DNA of 64,000 nt from an uncultured Collinsella sp. (GTDB taxonomy: Bacteria; Actinomycetota; Coriobacteriia; Coriobacteriales; Coriobacteriaceae). The notes below the pieces were generated by a model, which was given only the letters and a program-made list of their open reading frames with translations, did not search any database and had not been told where the DNA came from. Shown here in pieces: positions 25,767 to 33,468 of the stretch (positions are counted from its first letter, which is position 1; each line of letters begins with the position of its first letter). The DNA is taken from the NCBI GenBank assembly GCA_934630375.1, contig CAKTVQ010000002.1:89065-153064 (forward strand). The letters are read 5' to 3'. The position numbers and the translations under genes are program-made.

Positions 25767-26597
25767 ATGGATCGCAGTAAGGTACCTGCCGTTCTATCCA
25801 TCGCAGGATCCGATTCCAGCGGTGGCGCCGGCATTCAGGCCGACATCAAGACCATCACGGCGCACCGCCTGTATGCCGAGACGGCCATCACCGCCATCAC
25901 CGCACAAAACACGCTCGGTGTCACCGCCGTGCAGAATATCTCCCCTGATATCGTCGCTGCGCAGATCGACGCCGTATTTGACGATATCCGCCCCAGCGCC
26001 GTCAAGATCGGCATGGTTTCCTCTGCCGAGATTATCGAGGTTATCGCCGACCGCCTGAGCGCCTGGAACGCGACAAACGTGGTAGTCGACCCCGTCATGG
26101 TAGCCACCTCGGGCGCACGGCTGATTGCCGAAGATGCCGCCGAGGCGCTCACCCGTCGCCTGTTCCCACTAGCAACCGTCATCACGCCCAATATTCCCGA
26201 GGCCATGGCCCTGCTCGACTACGAGGTCGACTCCGAGCGCACACAGCAAAATGCTGCCATGCTCCTCACCCGCCGCTTTGGTTGCGCATCCCTCGTTAAG
26301 GGTGGGCATCTTGTCAACGAGGCCAACGATGTATTGGCCGAACCCGCGCCACTTGATGACGAGGGCAACCATCTGGGCGATCCGCTCACCACGTGGTTCC
26401 GCCACAAGCGCATCGAGACCGACAACACGCACGGCACCGGCTGCACGCTCTCGTCCGCCATCGCCTGCGCGCTGGCCCAGGGCATGGATCTTGCCGACGC
26501 CGTCAACGCCGGTAAGGCCTACCTAACCGGCGCTCTCGCCGCCGGCTTTGACATGGGCAAAGGCTCCGGCCCCGTCAACCACATGTGGCAATATTAA
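25767..26597 (+). CDS. thiD: Hydroxymethylpyrimidine / phosphomethylpyrimidine kinase
   Basis: The 276-residue ribokinase-fold protein begins with SIAGSDSSGGAGIQAD, the ThiD substrate site, and carries the anion-hole motif DNTHGTGCTLSSA near the C-terminus. It phosphorylates HMP and then HMP-P, the step after ThiC in the pyrimidine branch of thiamine synthesis. A small insertion around residues 190-210 lengthens the usual protein slightly. AAGGGAGCAAAC precedes the ATG. It lies 178 nt after thiC and ends at a strong terminator. Confidence 0.95.
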   Translation: MDRSKVPAVLSIAGSDSSGGAGIQADIKTITAHRLYAETAITAITAQNTLGVTAVQNISPDIVAAQIDAVFDDIRPSAVKIGMVSSAEIIEVIADRLSAWNATNVVVDPVMVATSGARLIAEDAAEALTRRLFPLATVITPNIPEAMALLDYEVDSERTQQNAAMLLTRRFGCASLVKGGHLVNEANDVLAEPAPLDDEGNHLGDPLTTWFRHKRIETDNTHGTGCTLSSAIACALAQGMDLADAVNAGKAYLTGALAAGFDMGKGSGPVNHMWQY

Positions 26598-26608
26598 GAT
26601 TCGCAGCC

Positions 26609-26650
26609 CAAAACCGCCGCAAAGGGGACAGGCACCTTTGCGGCGGTTTT
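26609..26650 (+). terminator. Terminator of thiD
   Basis: AAACCGCCGCAAAGG and its complement enclose GGACAGGCA and are followed by GGTTTTTCC. The core GCAAAGGGGACAGG is shared with the terminator at 27304-27342. Confidence 0.92.
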
Positions 26651-26663
26651 TCCTTTTTGACGT

Positions 26664-27275
26664 CTAGTCGTCGGCGAGTTGAATTCCCAACAAACCTGAG
26701 AGTGCCAGCGCCTGCTCGGCATTGACCGTCAGGCCCCGCAGCTCACGGTAGTCGCCCGAGATGACAGGGGCCGCGAACGCGCATCGCGATACATCCACGC
26801 CGGAAAGCGGCGTCTTGAACACATCGATTCGCGTCAGGTCGCAGCCGTCCAGGCGCAATTGCCCCAGCTTTGCCCCCTGGAGTGCGGCCTCGGTCAAACG
26901 CGTGTCACGCGCAGCCATGGGGCCAATGCGTCCCTCCGAAAGGTTCGCATAGCTCAAATCGCACGATCCAAACGACACGCTCGACAGGCGCGCCTTGAGC
27001 AAGTTGAGTCCCGGTGCCGAGCAGTCAACGAAGTCGCAGCGGCTGAGCCAGCAGCCTTCCATGTTGCAGCGGATAAAGCGGCAACCGCGAAACACCACGT
27101 CGCGAAACGTCGAGCCGCTCCAGTCAACGCTATCGAACTCGCAAGATCGAAACACAACGCCATCGAAGGTCGCGCCGTTCGCCACGTCATAGGCAAGATC
27201 CAAATCCTCAAAAGCGGTATTGGAGACGAGCTCATCGCCCTCGGCAAAGAGGTCGATGAGCTCGTCCATGCCCAT
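26664..27275 (-). CDS. Pentapeptide-repeat protein
   Basis: The roughly 203-residue protein shows repeating A/C-(D/N/S)-(L/F)-x-x pentads across residues 25-170: for example DVVFRGCRFIRCNMEGCWLS, then DLSYANLSEGRIG. This predicts a right-handed beta helix. Some pentapeptide proteins (Qnr, MfpA) mimic DNA and protect gyrase, but most have unknown roles, and nothing here tells which. The start is uncertain: ATG 27275 or 27269, with only a weak ribosome site. The upstream in-frame extension runs into the SGNH-gene terminator and is not coding. Confidence 0.82.
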   Translation of the reverse strand: MGMDELIDLFAEGDELVSNTAFEDLDLAYDVANGATFDGVVFRSCEFDSVDWSGSTFRDVVFRGCRFIRCNMEGCWLSRCDFVDCSAPGLNLLKARLSSVSFGSCDLSYANLSEGRIGPMAARDTRLTEAALQGAKLGQLRLDGCDLTRIDVFKTPLSGVDVSRCAFAAPVISGDYRELRGLTVNAEQALALSGLLGIQLADD

Positions 27276-27303
27276 ATGGCAGCCAATCCGTTCGTTTACC
27301 CGG

Positions 27304-27342
27304 GCAAAACCACAGCAAAGGCACCTGTCCCCTTTGCGGTGG
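27304..27342 (-). terminator. Terminator of the SGNH hydrolase gene
   Basis: On the minus strand CCACCGCAAAGG pairs with CCTTTGCTGTGG (one mismatch) around GGACAGGTG, then TTTTGCC. The core is nearly identical to the thiD terminator. Confidence 0.8.
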
Positions 27343-27354
27343 CTTGGGGCCGTG

Positions 27355-28014
27355 CTACTCACCGAGTATCTCTTTGAGCTTGGCTGCCACGGCGTGACCC
27401 AGGCTCTCGTGGCTTTCGGGCATCATATGCAGATAGTCGATATCGCCCGGCTCGGCAAACTCCGTTGCATTCAAAAAGTCGCAGCCAAACTGCTCGGCCA
27501 CGTGCGCATAGTACTCGCCAAAATGCTCAGATGCCTCAACGGAATGCTCGTCAAAGTCGGTCATATACACATCGGCGATCTGCGGCTTGATCTTGATAGG
27601 AGCCATCAGCAGGATGCGCGGGCAAGGCGCAGCGTCGGTCCACGGAAACGCGCGGACGGCGCGAATCAGCGCCATGGCGCCACGGGCGATATCGGAAGCT
27701 GTCACGTTAAAGACCGTCTTGCAATCGTTAGTTCCCAGCATAATAACGATCGCATCCAGCGGCTTATGAGCCTCGAGCAGCATCGGCAGCGCGCGGATGC
27801 CGTTAAGATTGGTGTCCAGATGGCACATATCGTCGCGTACCGTCGTGCGGCCGTTGAGGCCTTCTTCAATTACATGCCAGCCCTCGCCTAAGTCACGTTG
27901 GGCCACGCCGCACCAGCGCACATCCTGCGCATAGCGCACCGCGGTGCCATCGCGCATACCAGCCGGATCATAGCCATAGGTGTTGCTGTCACCAAAGCAC
28001 AGAACGTTTTTCAT
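27355..28014 (-). CDS. SGNH/GDSL hydrolase
   Basis: The 219-residue protein has the four SGNH blocks: FGDSNTYG (Ser10), EGLNGRTT (Gly), LGTNDCK (Asn) and DYLHMMPESH (catalytic Asp and His). It should be a cytosolic esterase or deacetylase acting on carbohydrate or acyl esters; no signal peptide is present. The N-terminal region resembles arylesterase-like SGNH enzymes. The start at 28014 has GGGGAG upstream. Its closeness to the PARG-like gene upstream (a terminator lies between) does not suggest an operon. Confidence 0.9.
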   Translation of the reverse strand: MKNVLCFGDSNTYGYDPAGMRDGTAVRYAQDVRWCGVAQRDLGEGWHVIEEGLNGRTTVRDDMCHLDTNLNGIRALPMLLEAHKPLDAIVIMLGTNDCKTVFNVTASDIARGAMALIRAVRAFPWTDAAPCPRILLMAPIKIKPQIADVYMTDFDEHSVEASEHFGEYYAHVAEQFGCDFLNATEFAEPGDIDYLHMMPESHESLGHAVAAKLKEILGE

Positions 28015-28031
28015 CGTAAGCTCCCCACTCA

Positions 28032-28068
28032 ATAAAAAGCCGACAGGAGCAGTTCCTCCCGCCGGCTT
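28032..28068 (-). terminator. Terminator of the PARG-like gene
   Basis: AAGCCGGCGGGAG pairs with CTCCTGTCGGCTT on the minus strand and is followed by TTTTATTG. Confidence 0.82.
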
Positions 28069-28093
28069 GGCATGTCACATCGCGCGCGTCGCC

Positions 28094-29230
28094 CTACAGG
28101 TACTTGCGCCAGTCGTCGTCATCCTCTTCGTCCTCAGCCGCGGCCTGAGCCTGCTCGGCAGCACGGGCAGCCGCGGCGCGGGCGGCAACCTGAGCATAGG
28201 ACTCCTCATTGCGCTCCGGGAAGTTCGCCAGCACGTGCTCGAACTTGGCAAAATCCTCATCCCAGCGCGTAGAGGGCACGGCGAAGAAGACCTGCTTGAC
28301 CTTAAAATCGCCTGATGCGAGCTCCTCGCGGAAGAGCTCTGCCACGGCCTCGGCGTCGAAGCCATTGTTGTCGCAGCCCCAAGCGCCCAGCACGAGCTTC
28401 TCGCGACCCAGCTCATCGCAGATGGCAAGGACAAAGCGGATACGATCGCACAGCGCGTCCAGCAGGGCATCGTCGCTCACGCGGTACTCCTGGCGAGCAC
28501 GCTTGACGTTGGGCGCGGCCGCCACGATCACATCGGCGTATGCATGCACGTGGTTGCGGTCGAAGCGCACGGCGGGCACCACCAGTGCGCGGTTGCGGTA
28601 GAGCTCGCAGTTGATATTTCGACGGCGGTTCTCGCCGTACCATTTACGCTGCTTATCGAGCACGTTGTACAGATACGAATCGGCGCAGAGCGTGGCCTCC
28701 TGACCCAGATAGCCCTGGATGTAGCCGCCGCCCGGGTTGGTGAACGAGGCAAAGGCGAGCACGGCCATGTCGCAGAACTGCGCATAGCCGCGACCATTAT
28801 CGAGGATGGCCTGCGTGGCGGAAGCGTCGAGCACGGTGACCTCGGGCAGGACCGGAGCGGACTCCTCGGCAGGCGCAGGCTCGGCTTCGGCGACTTTCTC
28901 GGCAGGCGCAGGCTCGGTCTCAACCGCAGCTTCGACCTCGGCGGCGTCGACCTCAACGGCCTCAGCGGCCTCAACCTCCACAGCCTCGGCAACCGCTTCC
29001 TCAGCAGCCGCAGCCGCCTGGACCTTGGCCTTCATCGCCGCGACAAAGCCGGCAGGCATACCGTCGAACTCACGCACACCGGCAAGCGAGCGCTCGATAT
29101 CCTTGGCGCAAGCCTCGGACACGGCCGCCACATGACGCTCGGCGGCCTTAGCGCGAGCCTCACGCTTGGGGTTCGGCTGTCCCGCGCGGTTGGGCCTGCG
29201 GTTACGGTTCCTGTTGTCGACGTCTGCCAT
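28094..29230 (-). CDS. TIGR02452 / microbial PARG-like protein with low-complexity N-terminus
   Basis: The 378-residue protein contains the catalytic pattern of the TIGR02452 (DUF2263) family, related to poly(ADP-ribose) glycohydrolases: FTNPGGGYIQGYLGQEATLC (G-G-G-x6-7-Q-E), then LYRNRALVVP and LGAWGCDNNGFD. Expected role: removal of ADP-ribose from protein or nucleic acid. The family fold begins at about residue 130. Before it is a basic stretch (residues 1-45), a helical part, and an Ala/Glu/Val/Pro-rich low-complexity linker of about 60 residues. The C-terminus is Ala-rich then acidic (EDEEDDDDW). AAAGGTG precedes the ATG. Confidence 0.85.
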   Translation of the reverse strand: MADVDNRNRNRRPNRAGQPNPKREARAKAAERHVAAVSEACAKDIERSLAGVREFDGMPAGFVAAMKAKVQAAAAAEEAVAEAVEVEAAEAVEVDAAEVEAAVETEPAPAEKVAEAEPAPAEESAPVLPEVTVLDASATQAILDNGRGYAQFCDMAVLAFASFTNPGGGYIQGYLGQEATLCADSYLYNVLDKQRKWYGENRRRNINCELYRNRALVVPAVRFDRNHVHAYADVIVAAAPNVKRARQEYRVSDDALLDALCDRIRFVLAICDELGREKLVLGAWGCDNNGFDAEAVAELFREELASGDFKVKQVFFAVPSTRWDEDFAKFEHVLANFPERNEESYAQVAARAAAARAAEQAQAAAEDEEDDDDWRKYL

Positions 29231-29293
29231 AAGTGGTCACCTTTCCTGTCGCTGCCGCTATCGGCTTTTCCCATCCATGATACCCCGCCGCGC

Positions 29294-29324
29294 ATTAAAA
29301 AGGCGGCCCCGAAGGACCGCCTTT
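29294..29324 (-). terminator. Terminator of the Bax inhibitor-1 family gene
   Basis: AAAGGCGG pairs with CCGCCTTT (29299-29324) and the minus strand continues TTAATGC. Confidence 0.88.
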
Positions 29325-29370
29325 CGCATCGTTTTACCGTGTCCGACAAGAAACGCCGCAATGCACCGAA

Positions 29371-30066
29371 CTAGTCGCGACGACCGAGGATGTTCAGAAT
29401 GCGCAGGAACACGTTGATGATGTCCACGAACAGGTTGGACGCCATGAGCACCGCATTGGGCAGCGTGGGCGGCACCGTCGTGGCAACATAGGTGTCGTAG
29501 CCAATAAAGCCGGCGAACACCACGATCACGATCAAGTCGGTGATGGTCTGCGAGACGCCCATGAACATGAGCACGATCTCGACCAGGATGGTGGCAAGCA
29601 GAATGCCAAAGCCAATGCCATATACGCGACGGAAGAACTTGGGGAACGTTACGCCCAGCGCGCCAAAGACAAAGGTGATGGCAGCCGTGGCGATAAAGGC
29701 GGTGTTGATGGTGGGCAGGTCGTAGTTGGCAAGGCCAAACGACGCCGTCAGGCCAAAGGTGCTCGCAAAGACCACGTAGCCCACAAGGGACAGGCCCACC
29801 GACTGCTTGCTGGCGGCAGCCGACATCATAACGATGCCGACAATGGTCAGGATAAAGGAGCCGAAGACCAGCGGCAGAGCGGCGCCGCTCATCATCATGC
29901 GCGCAAACGCCATGGTGCTCGTGAAGTAGGCGCCGGCACCCATGGCGCAAAAGCCCAGGAAGATGAGGGCGGACATGGCAAGGTTGTACGCACGCGGCGA
30001 CATCTCCTTAGCGCGGCTTGCACCGGTCTCGATGGGACCGTTCTGGTAGCCCTGGATATCGTTCAT
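29371..30066 (-). CDS. Bax inhibitor-1/YccA family membrane protein
   Basis: The 231-residue protein has seven hydrophobic segments and the family end: an aspartate pair region around FIGYDTYVAT, then LFVDIINVFLRILNILGRRD, close to the BI-1 C-terminus. Bacterial homologues (YetJ, YccA) are pH-sensitive calcium leak channels or modulate FtsH. The start at 30066 has GAAAGGACG upstream. It seems monocistronic with its own terminator. Function here is by family only. Confidence 0.92.
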   Translation of the reverse strand: MNDIQGYQNGPIETGASRAKEMSPRAYNLAMSALIFLGFCAMGAGAYFTSTMAFARMMMSGAALPLVFGSFILTIVGIVMMSAAASKQSVGLSLVGYVVFASTFGLTASFGLANYDLPTINTAFIATAAITFVFGALGVTFPKFFRRVYGIGFGILLATILVEIVLMFMGVSQTITDLIVIVVFAGFIGYDTYVATTVPPTLPNAVLMASNLFVDIINVFLRILNILGRRD

Positions 30067-30149
30067 ACTTCGTCCTTTCAAATAGCGCCGCGAAAGGCGG
30101 CGCGGCAGATGACAAGATTCCTGTCATTGTACCCGAACGCCATGCACTC

Positions 30150-30488
30150 TTACTTACGGCGCTCACCCTCGAGCGTGCGGTCGAACGCCCACACCCACCA
30201 ACGCATCACGTGCGTCTGCGAGCCATCCGGCCGTTCGCGCGCCTGGTCCTCCAGATACAGCTCGGTCGCATGTCCGCCAAAACGAACCTTATAGGTTGCC
30301 GTACGGATGCCATGGACCGTCAGGCCAAAGCCTGTGGACGAGACGATCTCGTCAATCGTAAAACAGCGTCCGTCGACCCAGCAGACGGTGACCGGCACAA
30401 CTTGTCCGCCCGCGAGGATGCGAGCCACAACGTCCACATACTGCTTGTGCACGCGCCGAGTTTTGCCATCTGTCTGTCGATATTCCAT
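30150..30488 (-). CDS. Hypothetical protein, 112 residues
   Basis: No recognised domain. The protein is rich in beta-type sequence with several tryptophans (CWVDGRCFTIDEI, MRWWVWAFDRTLEG). The pattern of a W/F-x-x-G-R-x-(Y/F) strand followed by a second strand pair suggests a small barrel fold, but this is only a guess. Two starts compete: ATG 30488, with a weak ribosome site, and an ATG at about 30509, which lies 8 nt after TACAAT and might be used on a leaderless mRNA. Confidence 0.6.
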   Translation of the reverse strand: MEYRQTDGKTRRVHKQYVDVVARILAGGQVVPVTVCWVDGRCFTIDEIVSSTGFGLTVHGIRTATYKVRFGGHATELYLEDQARERPDGSQTHVMRWWVWAFDRTLEGERRK

Positions 30489-30738
30489 GCCATCTATTAT
30501 CGAACGCATGTTTGCATATTGTAAAGCGAACAGACTGTGGTTTTGGAGTGTCGGGGCGCACGCGCATGTCCTCATGACGTGTTAGCAAAAAGAACACCCG
30601 CGGTCAACAGGGCTAATACTCAATTTTAGTGCTAAAAAATTCACTTCTCCCATCAGAACTCGGTAAAGAAACCCGCAGGAGGTGATACGATTTATCATGT
30701 TTTTGTAACGTGTCTGCAAACTTCGAGAAAGCCCATAT

Positions 30739-31788
30739 ATGGACGTAACGTTCTCAACCTTCCTCGGCCAACTTGTGTCGAACCCAGTCCTTGCCGTCAC
30801 CGTAATCCTTGCGCTCGGCGCCATCTTCGTCAACGGATGGACCGATGCGCCCAACGCCATCGCAACCTGTGTCACCACGCGTTGCATGCCCGCCCGCGCC
30901 GCCATCCTCATGAGCGCCGCGTTCAACTTCTTGGGCGTGCTCATCATGACGCACTTTAACGCGAGCGTCGCCAATACCATCTCACATATCGTCGACTTTG
31001 GCGGAGACAGCACCATGGCACTCGCCTGCCTGTGCGCCGCGCTCTTCTCCATCGTCGTCTACGGTGCCACGGCATCGCGTTTTGGCATCCCCACTTCGCA
31101 GAGCCACAGCCTTATCGCCGGCCTCACCGGCGCTGCCATCGCCCTCGGCGGTGCCGGCAGCGTCAACGTCCACGAGTGGATGAAGGTCATCTACGGCCTG
31201 GCGCTCTCCATCGGCCTGGGCTTTGTCATGGGCTGGATCCTGTGCAAACTCGTCTCAATTCTTTTTGCCGCCGCCAACAGGCGACGCGCCAACGTCTTCT
31301 TTAAATACGCTCAGATCGCGAGCGCCGCGGCCATGAGCTTTATGCACGGCGCGCAGGATGGACAGAAATTCATCGGCGTGCTCTTTTTAGGTGTCGCCTT
31401 CGCCAACGGCCAGACCGGCGTCGGCGATGCCGGCATCCCCATCTGGATCATGCTGCTGTGCTCGGCCACCATGGGTATCGGTACCAGCGTGGGCGGCGAG
31501 CGTATCATCAAGTCCGTCGGCCAGAGCATGGTCAAACTCGAGAAGTATCAGGGTTTCTCCGCCGACCTCGCAGGCGCCGCAAACCTGCTGCTCGCGACGC
31601 TCACCGGCATCCCCGTGTCCTCTACCCACATCAAGACCTGCGCCATCATGGGCGTCGGCGCCGTCAAGCGCCTCTCGGCCATCAACTTTGGCGTGGTCAA
31701 GGACATGATGTTCACCTGGTTCTTCACCTTCCCCGCCTGCGGACTCATCAGCTTTGTCATGGCTAAGCTGTTCATGATGTTCCTCTAG
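30739..31788 (+). CDS. Inorganic phosphate transporter, PiT family
   Basis: The 349-residue membrane protein has the two inverted PiT signature segments, FVNGWTDAPNAIATCV near residue 32 and GIPVSSTHIKTCAIMG near residue 300, with RFGIPTSQSHSLI in the first half. It moves metal-phosphate with protons at low affinity. The start has GAGAAAG about 8 nt upstream. The DUF47 gene follows after 67 nt, the usual partner arrangement, so the two form a low-affinity phosphate uptake unit separate from the pst genes at 36-41 kb. Confidence 0.94.
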   Translation: MDVTFSTFLGQLVSNPVLAVTVILALGAIFVNGWTDAPNAIATCVTTRCMPARAAILMSAAFNFLGVLIMTHFNASVANTISHIVDFGGDSTMALACLCAALFSIVVYGATASRFGIPTSQSHSLIAGLTGAAIALGGAGSVNVHEWMKVIYGLALSIGLGFVMGWILCKLVSILFAAANRRRANVFFKYAQIASAAAMSFMHGAQDGQKFIGVLFLGVAFANGQTGVGDAGIPIWIMLLCSATMGIGTSVGGERIIKSVGQSMVKLEKYQGFSADLAGAANLLLATLTGIPVSSTHIKTCAIMGVGAVKRLSAINFGVVKDMMFTWFFTFPACGLISFVMAKLFMMFL

Positions 31789-31855
31789 TCAAACCGAGCG
31801 TCCATCCGGACCGTAATACTTCGCCCACCCGTCTTCGCCTCGAAAGGACCCACTC

Positions 31856-32479
31856 ATGGCAAAGAAACCCGATTCGTTCTACTTTGACAACTACGTCGCC
31901 TGCGCCGACCTCGCCGTTCAGGCTGCCGAGCTGCTCACCCAGATTTTTGAGAACTTCGACGCTGCGCAGATCCACGACATGCTCGATAAAATGCATGCAA
32001 TCGAGCACGCGGCAGACAAGAAGCACCATGAGCTCGAGGATGCCCTGCTCACGGCCTTTATCACCCCGCTTGAGCGCGAGGACCTCGACCTGATGAGCTG
32101 CTCACTCGACACTGTGCTCGACCGTATCGAGGGTGTCGTGCAGCGCGTCTACTTCACCAACATCCAGAGCATCCACCCCGATGCCATCGTGATTGCCCAC
32201 AAGGTGACCGACGCTTGCCGCGCCATGAAGGACCTGATGGTCGAGCTGCCCAACTACCGCAAGTCCAAGACCCTGCGCGAGCTCGTCATCCAGATCAACA
32301 CCATCGAGTCCGAAGCCGACGAGCTCTACATCAACGCCATGCGCAACCTGCACGTCAACGGCAAGGACCCACTTGAGGTCATCGCCTGGCGTGACGTGTA
32401 TGCCTTCCTGGAGTACTGTGCCGACTGCTGCGAGAATGTGGCTGATGTTGTGGATTCGATTGTCATGAAGAACAGTTAA
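31856..32479 (+). CDS. DUF47 family PiT accessory protein (PhoU-like)
   Basis: The 207-residue helical protein fits the DUF47/YkaA family: AVQAAELL at the N-terminus, IEHAADKKHHE, FITPLEREDLDLM, and LEYCADCCENVADVVDSI at the end. The fold is a PhoU-like helical bundle. DUF47 proteins are encoded next to PiT transporters and are thought to control their activity; that is the case here. GAAAGGA precedes the ATG. A long inverted repeat follows. Confidence 0.93.
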   Translation: MAKKPDSFYFDNYVACADLAVQAAELLTQIFENFDAAQIHDMLDKMHAIEHAADKKHHELEDALLTAFITPLEREDLDLMSCSLDTVLDRIEGVVQRVYFTNIQSIHPDAIVIAHKVTDACRAMKDLMVELPNYRKSKTLRELVIQINTIESEADELYINAMRNLHVNGKDPLEVIAWRDVYAFLEYCADCCENVADVVDSIVMKNS

Positions 32480-32503
32480 TTGGGGGCACGTATCCCACCG
32501 GTC

Positions 32504-32580
32504 GCGGGCCCGACCACTAATACCTTTTTCACTCCGGCTGCAAGCAGAGTCGTTCAAAAGGTATTAGTGGTCGGGCCCGC
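32504..32580. repeat. Long perfect inverted repeat after the PiT-DUF47 operon
   Basis: Perfect 25-nt arms, 32504-32528 and 32556-32580, run from GCGGGCCCGACC at the outside to ACCTTTT at the inside, with a 27-nt loop. Architecture (GC-rich outside, T-run inside) matches the element at 17985-18110, but the sequence differs. It may serve as a terminator. Confidence 0.78.
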
Positions 32581-32604
32581 TCCCTTACGTACCACCATTG
32601 GGAA

Positions 32605-32760
32605 CTTTGGCTGATAGTTGTAGCGCAATGGGGGTTTGGCTGAAGGGACCTTTGGTACCCGTTCGGACACTTTGGCCCTTGATGAGCGTTTGGCCGATTG
32701 CTGCTTTGGGTACTCTTTGGGTTACTTTGGGTTTGTTTGATTTTTAATTTTAGGAGGGCT
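32605..32760 (+). other. G/T-rich tract with repeated TTTGG
   Basis: TTTGG occurs eight times in about 125 nt, at uneven spacing, ahead of the nitroreductase start. The plus strand is strikingly poor in C. No coding potential is evident. Confidence 0.6.
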
Positions 32761-32763
32761 TGT

Positions 32764-33294
32764 ATGTCTTATTTGGATCTGGCTCGGGGTCGTTATTCTT
32801 GTCGCGAGTTTGAGGATCGTTCTGTTGAGCAGGCTGTGGTGGATGCCATTGTTGAGGCTGGGCGTATTGCTCCTTCTGCTTGTAATAATCATCCAACCCG
32901 TGTGATGGTGTTGGATACGCCTGAGCTTCTGGAGAAGGCTGCTGCTTGTCAGCCTCGGTTTGCTCGTGATGGGTCTATCTTTGGGGCTCCGCTTGTCTTC
33001 CTTATTTGCAGCGTTACCGATGATGCTTGGGTACGCCCGTATGACCAGATGAATTCCAGTGAAATCGATACGTCCATCGTGTGTGATCAGATGATGATGG
33101 AGGCCACCGAGCAGAGCCTGGGAACGTGCTGGGTATGCCATTTTAAGCCTGAGGTGGCAGAGGAGCAGTTCAATCTGCCCAAGGGCGTCTATCCCTATCA
33201 CATGCTCGTCTGTGGCTATCCCGCCGACCACATCGCCGATCCCGAGCATCGCGAGGCCCGCACCATTCCCCTCTCCAACTTCCTCCTCAAGTAG
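32764..33294 (+). CDS. Nitroreductase family protein
   Basis: The 176-residue protein starts MSYLDLARGRYSCREFEDR, the FMN-phosphate-binding N-terminus of nitroreductases, followed by IAPSACNNHP and the C-terminal GTCWVCHF. It is an NAD(P)H-dependent FMN oxidoreductase of unknown substrate. AGGAGGGCTTGT precedes the ATG. Codon use is mosaic: in the first 70 codons after the start I count 43 ending in T and 3 in C; in the last 47, 8 end in T and 27 in C. The T-rich state extends into the upstream tract. A terminator follows. Confidence 0.9.
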   Translation: MSYLDLARGRYSCREFEDRSVEQAVVDAIVEAGRIAPSACNNHPTRVMVLDTPELLEKAAACQPRFARDGSIFGAPLVFLICSVTDDAWVRPYDQMNSSEIDTSIVCDQMMMEATEQSLGTCWVCHFKPEVAEEQFNLPKGVYPYHMLVCGYPADHIADPEHREARTIPLSNFLLK

Positions 33295-33340
33295 TTTTTA
33301 GACATACCTTAAAATCTACCTTTTACCGCTCACCCATTCG

Positions 33341-33378
33341 CCGAGTTCTGCGCCACTATGTGCAGGGCTCGGTTTTTT
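33341..33378 (+). terminator. Terminator of the nitroreductase gene
   Basis: CCGAG and CTGC pair with GCAG and CTCGG in an interrupted stem, followed by TTTTTT. Confidence 0.75.
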
Positions 33379-33414
33379 ATGTTGCGCGCCCCTGCACACC
33401 CTGCACAGTCATAA

Positions 33415-33443
33415 AAAAGGACCCGCAAGCTGCGGGTCCTTTT
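33415..33443. terminator. Terminator of divIVA, probably bidirectional
   Basis: AAAAGGACCCGCA pairs perfectly with TGCGGGTCCTTTT around AGC; T runs lie on both strands. Confidence 0.9.
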
Positions 33444-33468
33444 GAGATACTAAATTGTAGGACGAATG

